Source of the DNA: an uncultured Paracoccaceae bacterium
GTDB lineage: Bacteria > Pseudomonadota > Alphaproteobacteria > Rhodobacterales > Rhodobacteraceae
DNA: 64,000 nucleotides
Assembly (NCBI GenBank): GCA_947488605.1
Contig: CANKZJ010000005.1
Coordinates: forward strand, 248,001 to 312,000
Direction of reading: 5' to 3'
Shown here in pieces: positions 55,692 through 64,000 of the stretch. The notes under the pieces are model-generated. The model was not told where the DNA came from. It made no database searches and was given only the letters and a program-made list of their open reading frames with translations. The position numbers and the translations under genes were made by a program. Within the stretch, counting starts at the first letter, position 1. The number at the start of each line of letters is the position of its first letter.

Positions 55692-56296
55692 TGCAAAAAT
55701 TCACAAAGCTCAGCGGCATCGCCGCACCCATGCCATTGGTCAACATCGACACTGATATGATCATCCCCAAGCAGTTCTTGAAAACAATTAAGCGCTCTGG
55801 TCTTGGCGTGAACTTGTTTGACGAGATGCGCTATGATGATGATCGTAACGAGATTCCTGATTTCGTCCTGAACAAACCGCAATACCGCGATGCGCAGATC
55901 ATCGTGGCTGGCGATAACTTTGGCTGTGGGTCTTCTCGCGAGCACGCACCTTGGGCTATCGCCGATTTTGGGATCACCTGTGTCATTGCGCCCAGCTATG
56001 CCGATATTTTCTACAACAACTGCTTTAAGAACGGCATCCTGCCAATTGCGCTGCCGCAAGAGCAGGTTGATGTCTTGATGAAAGATGCTGAAAAAGGCGC
56101 GAACGCCCGGATCGAGGTTGATCTAGAGGCACAAACGATCACGTCTTCCGATGGTGAGACATTCAGCTTTGAGGTGGATGCATTCAAGAAGCACTGCTTG
56201 ATGAATGGCCTCGACGATATTGGCCTCACTATGGAAAAGGCGGCATCGATCGACACCTTCGAGGCAAAGGCCAGTGCTGCGCGACCTTGGGTCTAA
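55691..56296 (+). CDS. leuD: 3-isopropylmalate dehydratase small subunit
   Basis: Partner of LeuC, forming the swivelling domain of the dehydratase. The 201-residue product starts [20 protein letters not shown] and has [12 protein letters not shown] and the active-site loop [14 protein letters not shown]. Its ATG overlaps the leuC stop by one base (TAATG). A strong terminator follows, so leuC-leuD is a closed operon; leuB lies 4 kb away. Confidence 0.98.
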   Translation: MQKFTKLSGIAAPMPLVNIDTDMIIPKQFLKTIKRSGLGVNLFDEMRYDDDRNEIPDFVLNKPQYRDAQIIVAGDNFGCGSSREHAPWAIADFGITCVIAPSYADIFYNNCFKNGILPIALPQEQVDVLMKDAEKGANARIEVDLEAQTITSSDGETFSFEVDAFKKHCLMNGLDDIGLTMEKAASIDTFEAKASAARPWV

Positions 56297-56313
56297 GTCT
56301 TGAAAAGTATTAG

Positions 56314-56344
56314 AAAAAGGCCGCCCTATCGGGCGGCCTTTTTT
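56314..56344 (+). terminator. Rho-independent terminator after leuD
   Basis: GGCCGCCC (56319-56326), TATC, GGGCGGCC (56331-56338), then six T (56339-56344); AAAAA precedes the left arm. A very strong hairpin 22 bases after the leuD stop. Confidence 0.95.
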
Positions 56345-56591
56345 CGTTGACCTGCTGGTTGGAGTTCTGCCGAAATCGATGCATCTGCTACATCACGCGG
56401 CGCAAAAACCATGCATGTTGGTTGCAAACGCGCATCACTTTGTGGCGAAAATGCGGCGAAAACGTCATTTCGACCAGCACTGAGTTGCTGGCGGTGCTTG
56501 GATTTGTTCTGGATGAACACAACAACAACAAAAAATTGCTGCGATGTGTTCGTTTAAAGTCGCACAATGATCTAAGTGAGGAAAACGTGTC
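56345..56591. other. Non-coding stretch between the leuD terminator and the next gene
   Basis: About 247 bases. I see no convincing gene or structured RNA. It is more AT-rich toward its end, with an ACAACAACAACA-type run near 56520, and must hold the promoter of the following membrane-protein gene. A short minus-strand reading (56326-56520) is judged spurious. Confidence 0.5.
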
Positions 56592-57431
56592 GTGCTTTCA
56601 CGATTGCCCGCAGCGCTGGTAAGAGCCGCATTGGTCGTGATGTTGATCGTCATGCCCTACGCACTGCTGCCTAGTAGTGAAACCGACAACACGCAGATTA
56701 TCGCGTTGGTCGCGATCTTTGGCGCGCTGTTTACGGTCGTAGAATATAGCGCAGATTCCCCAAGTCTTGTTGAATTTCGGGATGCCCCACCATTTAACCG
56801 CGTCAGGTTTTCTGCCCTTTTTGCGACGGTCTTGTGCCTGTCAGTGATCTTTCGTGGAGAAGCCGCCCCCTCATATCTGACAGAGCAATTTCAGAACAGC
56901 GGTGCGCAGATTGGCGCTGCGATTGATTTTCCCTATTCCCCGGTCCGGCTGATGGTTCTGATGATGCCCGATGATACCAGCCCGGCAATTATCCAGCGTC
57001 TGCGTGATGCGGCTGGGCTGAGTTATCTTGTGTCCGTATTCTCTGTCATTTGGTTTGTGATCCTGTTGCGTCTATACCGTTGGCCGCGCCGGGATGGTGC
57101 GTTCAACGTATGGATCAATTTGCCAACGTTTGACCCCACCGCCGGTGGTGACGTCGTGAAGCGACTGCAACGGGACGGACGTCTTAACATTATATTAGGG
57201 TTCTTGCTGCCATTTTTGGTTCCGGCGGTTATCAAGCTGTTTTCCACATTCGGCACGCCCATCAACCTTGATAACCCACAAACGTTGATTTGGACGGTAT
57301 CCGCATGGGCGTTTTTGCCTGCAAGTATCTTGATGCGTGGCGTCGCACTCAGCCGGGTTGCGCAGATGATTCAGTTGCAACGCAGCAAGGCGAACGAGCA
57401 TGGCGAAGGCAACGCTGGTTTGTTGCGCTAA
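56592..57431 (+). CDS. Uncharacterised integral membrane protein
   Basis: A 279-residue protein with about five hydrophobic helices (VRAALVVMLIVMPYALL, IIALVAIFGALFTVVEY, FSALFATVLCLSVIFRG, LSYLVSVFSVIWFVILL, LNIILGFLLPFLVPAVI). I do not recognise a family. The start is GTG at 56592 with GAGGA about 11 bases upstream. It sits between leuD and the EEP-family gene, an arrangement I believe is common in Rhodobacterales. Function unknown. Confidence 0.8.
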   Translation: MLSRLPAALVRAALVVMLIVMPYALLPSSETDNTQIIALVAIFGALFTVVEYSADSPSLVEFRDAPPFNRVRFSALFATVLCLSVIFRGEAAPSYLTEQFQNSGAQIGAAIDFPYSPVRLMVLMMPDDTSPAIIQRLRDAAGLSYLVSVFSVIWFVILLRLYRWPRRDGAFNVWINLPTFDPTAGGDVVKRLQRDGRLNIILGFLLPFLVPAVIKLFSTFGTPINLDNPQTLIWTVSAWAFLPASILMRGVALSRVAQMIQLQRSKANEHGEGNAGLLR

Positions 57432-58438
57432 TTCTGCTCTGCGTCGCAGATGCGGCGTGGTCCGAAAGTTACCGAATCGCGACATTTGCTGCGCCACTAA
57501 GCCGGGATGGCCCCGGGCTACTTCTTAGAGACATCCAAAAGGGTGATGACCCACAAATAGCGGCCACAATGGATATCATCGATCAGGTGGCACCTGACAT
57601 CTTGGTCCTGACCGATTTTGACTATGATATGGACGTACTGGCGCTGACTGCTTTTGCATCAGCCTCTTCACCACCCTTTGCCTATACCTTCGCTTTGCAG
57701 CCAAACGCAGGTCTTTTGACTGGGTTGGACTTGGACCGCAATGGCAGGCTTGGGGATGCCCGCGATGCGCAAGGATATGGGCGCTTTGCTGGTGACGGGG
57801 GGATGGCGATACTATCGCGATTTCCGATTGCTACCGCAGACGTAAAAGACTTCTCAACGCTTTTATGGAACGACTTACCCGGTGCGTCCTTACCGCAAGA
57901 GGGCGGACGTCCATTCATGAGCCCAGAGGTACTGGCAGTTCAAAGGTTGTCTTCTACTGGCCATTGGATTGTGCCCGTGGTTTTGCCCGATGGCCCACCC
58001 GTGCACCTTATGGTGTTCTCTGCCACGCCGCCGGTGTTTGATGGCCCCGAGGATCGCAATGGTCTTCGCAACCGTGACGAATTGCGGCTTTGGGAACTAG
58101 TGCTGGCAGGTCAATACGGGCCGGAGCCAACTGACTTTGTTGTGGTTGGGAATGCAAATCTCGACCCACAAAAAGGCAATGGCTACTCCGACGCTATGGC
58201 GGACTTCCTGAAAAACCCGAGGTTGCGGGATCCATTGCCCAACCTCAGCACGGCAGATTGGGGTGAAAATGGTCCCGGCGATTTGCGTGTCAGCTACGTC
58301 TTACCTGACAAGAATTGGCGCGTTGGGGACGCAGGTGTCTTTTGGCCGATGAAGGGTGATCCATCTGCTGATCTAGGTGCTGGTGGGGCTGACGTGGCGG
58401 GCCCTCACCACCTCGTTTGGGTCGATATCGGGCGGTAG
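57305..58438 (+). CDS. Exported endonuclease/exonuclease/phosphatase-family protein
   Basis: An EEP-fold protein whose mature part starts near SYRIATFAAPLSRDGPGLLL and includes IIDQVAPDILVLTDFDYDMD, DAQGYGRFAGDGGMAILSRF, VVVGNANLDPQKGNGYSDAM and the terminal GPHHLVWVDIGR. A signal-like stretch WFVALILLCVADAAWS precedes it. No ATG, GTG or TTG lies close to that signal; the nearest in-frame ATG is at 57305, which overlaps the upstream gene by 127 bases and puts about 40 odd residues first. Either a rare start codon or a frameshift in this region explains it. The 3' end overlaps the convergent epimerase gene by 66 bases. Confidence 0.8.
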   Translation: MGVFACKYLDAWRRTQPGCADDSVATQQGERAWRRQRWFVALILLCVADAAWSESYRIATFAAPLSRDGPGLLLRDIQKGDDPQIAATMDIIDQVAPDILVLTDFDYDMDVLALTAFASASSPPFAYTFALQPNAGLLTGLDLDRNGRLGDARDAQGYGRFAGDGGMAILSRFPIATADVKDFSTLLWNDLPGASLPQEGGRPFMSPEVLAVQRLSSTGHWIVPVVLPDGPPVHLMVFSATPPVFDGPEDRNGLRNRDELRLWELVLAGQYGPEPTDFVVVGNANLDPQKGNGYSDAMADFLKNPRLRDPLPNLSTADWGENGPGDLRVSYVLPDKNWRVGDAGVFWPMKGDPSADLGAGGADVAGPHHLVWVDIGR

Positions 58439-59284
58439 GCCTGCCTGCATAACCTGTTCTAAATCGGTCAGTTCAAAACCCGGCAAGAGACGGTCGAATT
58501 TCTGTGAGCTGATCTGGTGATTCATCGCATAGAGGTAGCGCATTTCACGCATTTCGCGGGCAAGCTCCCAAAATGGGCTGAGAAGTGACATAAGCCACCA
58601 AGGAAACTGGCTAATTTTCAATTGGCGTTGCGTCTTATTGGACAAATAGCGATGCAAATCGTTTGTTGTGAATGCGTGGCCGGGAAATGGAATGTCTTCA
58701 AACTGCGCGAGCTCGCGTCGTTTTTCCGCGAGTTGCACGGCCGCCCGTGCCCAATCAGGAACATATGCATAGGCTTGCAGCGTATCTGGATCAGCTGCCG
58801 CTGTGATCTGGCCCTTGGCAATATTGCGCGTGATCAACATGCTCATGATGTCGCCATTTCCGGCAGGATCGATAAAATTGCCTGCTCGCAGTACGATGGT
58901 TTGAACGCCTGAGACGCGATAGGCTTCTTCCATCTCAACGCGCACCCGGCCTTTTTTCGTATTAGGGGAGTGCGGTGTGTTTTCATCCAAGATGCCGGGT
59001 TGGTCACCGAAGTTATAGACATTGCCCGGTAGAATAACGGTCGCACCACTTGCAGATGCTGCGGCGATGACTTGGTTGGTAATCTCAGGGATTGTGCGTT
59101 CCCAGTCATGATAAGCTGGCGGGTTCAGACCGTTCACGATCACATCAACGCCCATCGCAGCTTTGACCATATCACCGGTTGTTCGATCGTATCGGCGAAC
59201 CGTCCATCCAGCATCCCAAAACGCATCTGCCGCGCGACTACCGATTTTGCCGGAGCTTCCGAGAATAAGTACTGTTTGCTTCAT
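58373..59284 (-). CDS. NAD-dependent epimerase/dehydratase family protein (extended SDR)
   Basis: A 303-residue extended short-chain dehydrogenase. The NAD motif is LILGSSGKIGSRAADAFWD near the start; the family segments GATVILPGNVYNFGDQPG and TIVLRAGNFIDPAGNGDIM follow, with YAYVPDWARAAVQLAE. The catalytic Tyr-Lys pair is not the standard YxxxK. It may act on a nucleotide sugar or as a regulator-like NmrA relative. Divergent from the LysR gene over 94 bases; convergent and overlapping by 66 bases with the EEP gene. Confidence 0.87.
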   Translation of the reverse strand: MKQTVLILGSSGKIGSRAADAFWDAGWTVRRYDRTTGDMVKAAMGVDVIVNGLNPPAYHDWERTIPEITNQVIAAASASGATVILPGNVYNFGDQPGILDENTPHSPNTKKGRVRVEMEEAYRVSGVQTIVLRAGNFIDPAGNGDIMSMLITRNIAKGQITAAADPDTLQAYAYVPDWARAAVQLAEKRRELAQFEDIPFPGHAFTTNDLHRYLSNKTQRQLKISQFPWWLMSLLSPFWELAREMREMRYLYAMNHQISSQKFDRLLPGFELTDLEQVMQAGLPPDIDPNEVVRARHVSPTST

Positions 59285-59378
59285 CTGACTAAGACCTCAT
59301 TGCTGATAGGGGCAGTATTGATCGAAGTTATATTTAAAATAAATTGCCCGATTGTGCAGATCATGTATTCATTATTGA

Positions 59379-60275
59379 ATGGATAAGGCGATATCGGAAA
59401 TTGATTGGTCGTTGGTACAGGCTTTTTTGGCCGTTGCAGAAACCGGCAGCCTGTCGGGTGCGGCGCGTTTTCTCGGCCTCAGCCAGCCGACATTGGGGCG
59501 TCAGGTTAAAGCGCTGGAAGCGCAATTGGGTGCCGAGCTTTTTCATCGCCAACCGCGTGGTTTGGCATTGACGCAGACCGGGTCTGAATTGGTCGGCCCT
59601 GCGCACGCAATGCGCGATGCAGTGCATCAAATCGCTTTGACGGCAGGCGGCCAACAGGCGCGCCTTGAGGGAACAGTACGCATCACCGCAAGTGTGGCTA
59701 CATCAGCCATGCATTTGCCTGCGATTATCGCCCATATTCGCAGGGTCGAGCCGCAGATCGCCATCGAGCTTGTGCCAAGCGATGATACCAGCAACCTGCT
59801 TTACCGCGAGGCCGACATCGCTGTCCGCATGTATCGCCCAACGCAGCTTGATCTTGTGACGCAACATATCGGGGAAATTCCACTTGGCGTGTTTGCCGCG
59901 AAATCGTATCTGGCGGAACGGGGTATGCCCACGACCGAGCAGGAACTTCTGGCGCATGATTTCGTGGGATATGACGTCAGCACGTTGATCATTGATGGTT
60001 TCAAGAAAGAAGGGGTCGTGGTTGATCGCGATTTCTTCAAGACGCGCTGCGACGACAATATCGCTTATTGGGAATTGGTACGTGCGGGCTGTGGCATCGG
60101 TTTCGCGCAAGCTGATATTGGTCACAATGACCCACAAATCGCAGAGGTCGATTTGGATTTTTCATTGCCGACCCTTCCAATTTGGCTGACAGCACATGAG
60201 GCGATGCGCCAAACGCCCCGTATTCGGCGTGTTTGGGACCTTTTGGCCGAAGGACTAAAGCCCTTGGTATCTTGA
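59379..60275 (+). CDS. LysR family transcriptional regulator
   Basis: A 298-residue LysR regulator: helix-turn-helix WSLVQAFLAVAETGSLSGAA and RFLGLSQPTLGRQVKALEAQ, then the effector domain (RITASVATSAMHLPAIIAHI, EADIAVRMYRPTQLDLV). It faces the epimerase gene across a 94-base AT-rich gap, so that gene is its likely target. leuB starts 57 bases downstream, but is a separate function. Effector unknown. Confidence 0.93.
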   Translation: MDKAISEIDWSLVQAFLAVAETGSLSGAARFLGLSQPTLGRQVKALEAQLGAELFHRQPRGLALTQTGSELVGPAHAMRDAVHQIALTAGGQQARLEGTVRITASVATSAMHLPAIIAHIRRVEPQIAIELVPSDDTSNLLYREADIAVRMYRPTQLDLVTQHIGEIPLGVFAAKSYLAERGMPTTEQELLAHDFVGYDVSTLIIDGFKKEGVVVDRDFFKTRCDDNIAYWELVRAGCGIGFAQADIGHNDPQIAEVDLDFSLPTLPIWLTAHEAMRQTPRIRRVWDLLAEGLKPLVS

Positions 60276-60332
60276 ACCCAGCGTTCCTTCGCGCTAGGGC
60301 CTTTGCAACCAATTCAAGCAAGGACCTGACCT

Positions 60333-61439
60333 ATGGCAAACCCATCCCTTTTGATCCTCGCCGGTGACGGCATCGGCCCCGAAGTCATGGACGAGGTAAA
60401 GCGGATCATCGGCTGGTTCGGCGATAAGCGCGACCTGACCTTTGATGTCTCCGAAGACCTTGTTGGCGGTGCTGCCTATGATGCGCACGGTGTGCCGTTG
60501 CATGATGACACGATGGCGAAAGCGCAAGACGTCGATGCGGTTCTGCTTGGTGCCGTGGGTGGGCCGAAATACGATGATCTTGATTTCAGCGTGAAGCCAG
60601 AGCGCGGCTTGTTGCGCCTGCGCAAAGAGATGGACCTGTTTGCGAACCTGCGTCCGGCACAGTGTTTTGACGCGCTGGCCGATTTTTCATCGTTGAAAAA
60701 AGAGCTGATTGCCGGCCTCGACATTATGATCGTGCGCGAATTGACCTCAGGCGTCTATTTCGGCGAACCGCGTGGTATCCACATCGAAAATAACATGCGG
60801 GTCGGCATCAACACCCAGCGCTATACCGAAGCCGAGATTGAACGCGCCGCGCGTGCCGCTTTTGAGCTTGCCAAGAAGCGCGGTAACAAAGTGTGCTCGA
60901 TGGAAAAAGCGAACGTGATGGAAAGCGGCATTCTATGGCGCGATGTCGTGAATGAGGTCCATCAGGCCGACTATGCAGATGTTGAGCTAAGCCATATGTA
61001 CGCCGATAATGGCGCGATGCAGTTGGTGCGCGCGCCCAAGCAGTTCGACGTTATCCTGACCGATAACCTCTTTGGTGACATTCTGTCCGACTGTGCTGCG
61101 ATGCTGACTGGTTCGCTTGGCATGTTGCCATCCGCGTCGCTGGGTCTGCCAATGGCCAATGGCCGCCCAAAGGCAATGTACGAGCCCGTACATGGGTCTG
61201 CGCCTGACATCACTGGCCAAGCAAAAGCGAACCCAATCGCTTGTATCCTCAGCTTTGCGATGGCGTTGCGGTATTCATTCGATCAAGGCGCAGAGGCAGA
61301 TCGCCTTGAAGCCGCGATTGAAAAAGTGCTCGCCGATGGCGCACGCACGGCCGATCTGATGGGCCCCGAGGGCGGCACGCCACTTAGCACCAGTGAAATG
61401 GGTGACGTGATTTTGGCAGCACTCGACGCGAGCCTGTAA
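60333..61439 (+). CDS. leuB: 3-isopropylmalate dehydrogenase
   Basis: Oxidatively decarboxylates 3-isopropylmalate in leucine synthesis, using NAD. The 368-residue enzyme starts [20 protein letters not shown] and has [20 protein letters not shown], the substrate arginine/tyrosine regions [15 protein letters not shown] and the metal-binding [20 protein letters not shown]. Separated from leuCD by four unrelated genes. Its stop overlaps the EamA gene start (TAATG). Confidence 0.98.
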   Translation: MANPSLLILAGDGIGPEVMDEVKRIIGWFGDKRDLTFDVSEDLVGGAAYDAHGVPLHDDTMAKAQDVDAVLLGAVGGPKYDDLDFSVKPERGLLRLRKEMDLFANLRPAQCFDALADFSSLKKELIAGLDIMIVRELTSGVYFGEPRGIHIENNMRVGINTQRYTEAEIERAARAAFELAKKRGNKVCSMEKANVMESGILWRDVVNEVHQADYADVELSHMYADNGAMQLVRAPKQFDVILTDNLFGDILSDCAAMLTGSLGMLPSASLGLPMANGRPKAMYEPVHGSAPDITGQAKANPIACILSFAMALRYSFDQGAEADRLEAAIEKVLADGARTADLMGPEGGTPLSTSEMGDVILAALDASL

Positions 61440-62407
61440 TGTCGCCAAATGCCAAAGGTGCGCTGCTGGCGTTGCTCGCCTTCGGTATTTTTTCGACCCA
61501 CGATGTTGTCGTGAAGGTGTTGGGCGGGATTTACTCGCCTTTTCAGATCGTGTTCTTCAGCGTCCTCCTTAGCTTTCCTTTGGCGACCGTGATGATGATG
61601 CGCGACGCCAAGCCCGGCACCCTTGTGCCACGACATCCCTGGTGGCTGGCGTTGCGGACGGGGGCAGCTGTTGTGACCGGTGTTTCCGCATTCTATGCGT
61701 TCTCGGTTCTGCCGTTGGCGCAGGTCTATGCGATTTTGTTCGCGGCCCCACTGCTCATCACAATCCTTGCTATTCCCGTCTTGGGCGAAACCGTGCGCTT
61801 GCGCCGCTGGATGGCGGTTTTGGTGGGTCTTGCAGGGGTTTTGGTCGTCTTGCGCCCCGGTTCAACGGACCTCACTCTGGGCCATTTGGCAGCGCTTGCT
61901 GCGGCCGTCGGCGGGTCACTTGCCTCGATCGTGGTGCGCAAGATCGGGAACGAGGAACGTCCGGTTGTTATGCTGCTCTACCCGATGATGGTAAATTTCG
62001 TCCTGATGGCGTGCGCCTTGCCGTTTGTTTATGTGCCGATGCCGATTGAGCATCTTGGCTTGCTTGCCGTCATCGCGACCTTTGCATGGTTCGCCAGCCG
62101 TCTTGTGATTGCAGCTTACCAATCCGGTGAGGCGGCGATTATCGCCCCCATGCAATACAGCCAGATCATTTGGGCAAGTATTTTTGGCTATTTCTTTTTT
62201 GGCGAAACCATCGATCAGGCAACAGCCATCGGTGCAAGTATTATCATTGCCAGCGGCATGTACATCGTCTTGCGTGAAAGCAGAGGCACCTCCGAGAATA
62301 CGCCAGTCTTGCGCACCCGCTCACGTGGTGAAACTGCAACGACGCCACGTGTGTCGCTGTTCATGCGGTTCGCGGGCAAGACGCCGCCGCGGCAGGACGA
62401 TCCTTAA
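61439..62407 (+). CDS. EamA/DMT family transporter
   Basis: A 322-residue inner-membrane protein with ten hydrophobic helices and two EamA domains (GALLALLAFGIFSTHDVVVK, AVVTGVSAFYAFSVLPLAQV; then GHLAALAAAVGGSLASIVVR and MQYSQIIWASIFGYFFFGE). DMT exporters often move amino acids or metabolites. Start overlaps the leuB stop by one base, so export of leucine or a leucine intermediate is a fair guess. Its TAA shares four bases with the stop of the next gene. Substrate unknown. Confidence 0.92.
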   Translation: MSPNAKGALLALLAFGIFSTHDVVVKVLGGIYSPFQIVFFSVLLSFPLATVMMMRDAKPGTLVPRHPWWLALRTGAAVVTGVSAFYAFSVLPLAQVYAILFAAPLLITILAIPVLGETVRLRRWMAVLVGLAGVLVVLRPGSTDLTLGHLAALAAAVGGSLASIVVRKIGNEERPVVMLLYPMMVNFVLMACALPFVYVPMPIEHLGLLAVIATFAWFASRLVIAAYQSGEAAIIAPMQYSQIIWASIFGYFFFGETIDQATAIGASIIIASGMYIVLRESRGTSENTPVLRTRSRGETATTPRVSLFMRFAGKTPPRQDDP

Positions 62408-64000
62408 ATCGGATCAGGCGGTGCGAAACTCTTGGCGTTTGCGCGTGCCCAACGCTCACGGTAAATCTGGTTATCATCGCCATCATCCAGCAGAAAACCC
62501 TCGCGGAGGTAGCTAAAGACGTCCGCCGCTTCGTTCATCTGTCCGTCACCGGATCGGGTCATAAAGTGGTAGGGAAGAAACCCACACGGGTCGTCCAATC
62601 CGGCAGCGCCTGACATCTCGCCCAATGCTTTGAGTGTGTTCTCGTGGAACCGGGCCACGCGTTTGCTTTTGTCATTCACATCCAGCGCGGCCTGACGCAC
62701 CGGATCTTGTGTTGTGACGCCAACAGGGCAGTGGTTTGTGTGGCAGGCTTGTGCTTGGATGCAGCCGATGGCGAACATGTAGCCGCGTGCCGAATTGCAC
62801 CAGTCCGCGCCCAGCGACAGCGCCCGCGCGATATCAAACGCACTGACGATTTTACCGGCCGCGCCGATCTTGACCTGATCACGGATACCGGCGCCGCGCA
62901 GCGTGTTGTGCACAAAGGTCAGACCTTCGACCATTGGCATGCCGACATGGTTTGCAAACTCCAGCGGGGCCGCACCTGTGCCGCCCTCGGTGCCGTCAAC
63001 GACGATAAAATCAGGGATGATACCTGTTTCCAGCATTGCTTTGACCATGCACATAAACTCGCGCCGGTGCCCGATACACAGCTTGAAACCAATAGGTTTA
63101 CCTTCGGATAAATCACGCAGGCGACCTACAAATTGCATAAGCTCCATCGGCCCTGAAAAGGCGCTATGTCCCGCCGGAGACACGCAATCAACACCCATCG
63201 GTATATCACGGGCCTCTGCGATCTCTGGCGTGATCTTGGCTGCTGGCAGCATCCCACCGTGACCCGGTTTCGCACCTTGGCTCAGCTTAATTTCGATCAT
63301 TTTGACCTGATCATTCGTGGCCTGTTTTACAAACTTGTCAGGGTTGAACGTGCCGTCATCGTTCCGGCAGCCAAAATAGCCTGACCCGACTTCATAGATC
63401 AGATCACCACCGCCTTCGCGGTGATAACGGCTCACGCCGCCTTCGCCGGTATCATGCGCAAAGCCGCCGATTTTGGCACCTTTGTTCAGCGCGGAAATAG
63501 CATTGGCCGACAATGATCCAAAGCTCATGGCCGAGATGTTATAAAGCGACGCACTATAGGGCTGTTTGCAGTCTTTCCCGCCGACAGTGACCCGAAAATC
63601 GGTATCTTCAAAATGCGTGGGTTCAACGGAATGTGTCAGCCAAGAATAGCCCGCATCATAGACGCGTTCATGGCTGCCGAACGGGCGCTTGTCCTCGGCC
63701 CCCTTGGAGCGTTGATAAACAAGCGAGCGCTGTTCGCGGCTGAAAGGTTGTTCTTCTTGATCGCCTTCAATCAGGTACTGGCGAATTTCGGGGCGGATTT
63801 TTTCAAATAGAAACCGAATATGCCCCAGCACAGGATAGTTTCGCACAATGGCGTGGCTGGTCTGGTTCATATCCCTGATGCCAAGCGCTGTGAGTGCTGC
63901 AAAGACCAAGAAAAGTAAGAAAACCCAAGGGAACCAAAACCCCAGAATGAAGCAAGCCAAAGCCAAGAATGCGACAACAACGAATGTCGCATAGCGCTGC
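62404..64000 (-). CDS. FMN-binding glutamate-synthase-like protein (5' end beyond the window)
   Basis: A flavoprotein with the large FMN domain of glutamate synthase: ISAMSFGSLSANAISALNKG, GEGGVSRYHREGGGDLIYEV, KLSQGAKPGHGGMLPAAKIT, VVDGTEGGTGAAPLEFANHV and the cysteine-rich CIQAQACHTNHCPVGVTTQD, which binds an iron-sulfur cluster in GltB. The N-terminus is a membrane anchor (ACFILGFWFPWVFLLFLVFA), unlike soluble GltB, and no amidotransferase domain is present. The frame stays open to the right edge, so the true start is outside. Stop shares four bases with the EamA gene. Likely a stand-alone glutamate-synthase-like oxidoreductase; substrate uncertain. Confidence 0.88.
   Translation of the reverse strand, partial: QRYATFVVVAFLALACFILGFWFPWVFLLFLVFAALTALGIRDMNQTSHAIVRNYPVLGHIRFLFEKIRPEIRQYLIEGDQEEQPFSREQRSLVYQRSKGAEDKRPFGSHERVYDAGYSWLTHSVEPTHFEDTDFRVTVGGKDCKQPYSASLYNISAMSFGSLSANAISALNKGAKIGGFAHDTGEGGVSRYHREGGGDLIYEVGSGYFGCRNDDGTFNPDKFVKQATNDQVKMIEIKLSQGAKPGHGGMLPAAKITPEIAEARDIPMGVDCVSPAGHSAFSGPMELMQFVGRLRDLSEGKPIGFKLCIGHRREFMCMVKAMLETGIIPDFIVVDGTEGGTGAAPLEFANHVGMPMVEGLTFVHNTLRGAGIRDQVKIGAAGKIVSAFDIARALSLGADWCNSARGYMFAIGCIQAQACHTNHCPVGVTTQDPVRQAALDVNDKSKRVARFHENTLKALGEMSGAAGLDDPCGFLPYHFMTRSGDGQMNEAADVFSYLREGFLLDDGDDNQIYRERWARANAKSFAPPDPI

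Noticed and set aside
56326..56520. 64-codon minus-strand frame after leuD
   Set aside because: Runs into the terminator hairpin and lacks a ribosome site or family resemblance.
1..64000. Search for tRNA, rRNA, insertion sequences, integrases and CRISPR arrays
   Set aside because: I found no transposase or integrase reading frame, no cloverleaf-like intergenic sequence and no regular repeat-spacer pattern.

Overview
This 64 kb window is an ordinary, densely packed chromosomal segment of an alphaproteobacterium of the order Rhodobacterales (Roseobacter group). The evidence is the gene content and its order: an RpoH2-type sigma factor, a class I lysyl-tRNA synthetase, a dimethylglycine/sarcosine dehydrogenase fusion, rsmI-yraN-gshB divergent from a LpoA-like lipoprotein, glnD overlapping murJ, and leuCD separated from leuB by unrelated genes. 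I see no rRNA, tRNA, CRISPR array, insertion sequence or integrated phage.

Layout. 1-9.7 kb: nfuA (cut by the left edge), a universal stress protein, a class IV aminotransferase, trpS, a rhomboid-like protein without catalytic residues, and a lipoprotein-glnD-murJ operon, mostly on the minus strand. 9.7-19 kb: rsmI-yraN-gshB, comM, a glutathione transferase, a cobU-phosphatase pair, rpoH2 behind an RpoE-type promoter, and a coaBC-dut-moeB operon. 19-32.5 kb: metabolic genes, including an M3 peptidase, a D-2-hydroxyacid dehydrogenase, a lipase-like hydrolase, an 831-residue dimethylglycine dehydrogenase-like fusion, a GNAT/FAD-oxidase/aldo-keto reductase operon, and an aldo-keto reductase coupled to a GH43 glycosidase. 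32.6-37.6 kb: nadD-dacB, a TerB-like gene, lysS and small genes. 37.7-40 kb: one large beta-helix protein of phage tail-spike type, with a terminator-like hairpin before it and a strong terminator after it.

40.2-46.8 kb is a urease operon, ureD-A-B-C-E-F-G, with three extra genes inside it: a 266-residue Ala/Lys/Pro-rich protein between ureB and ureC, a DUF1127 protein between ureC and ureE, and a small membrane protein between ureF and ureG. Urease releases ammonia and CO2 from urea; UreD, E, F and G load its nickel centre. acsA follows, then a LysR regulator divergent from two tiny genes, a fatty-acid-hydroxylase/MscS pair and a membrane-anchored RTX protein. 54-62 kb holds leuCD and leuB of leucine biosynthesis, separated by a membrane protein, a secreted EEP-family protein, an epimerase and a LysR regulator. 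An EamA exporter follows leuB, and a glutamate-synthase-like FMN protein runs off the right edge.

The most interesting points are the histone-H1/PhaF-like protein in the urease operon, which has its own TGC-repeat promoter; the possible gene-transfer-agent head spike at 37.7 kb; the RpoE-type promoter of rpoH2; the pseudo-rhomboid; a 26-bp perfect palindrome; and the fact that six of ten convergent gene pairs share a single four-base stop overlap.
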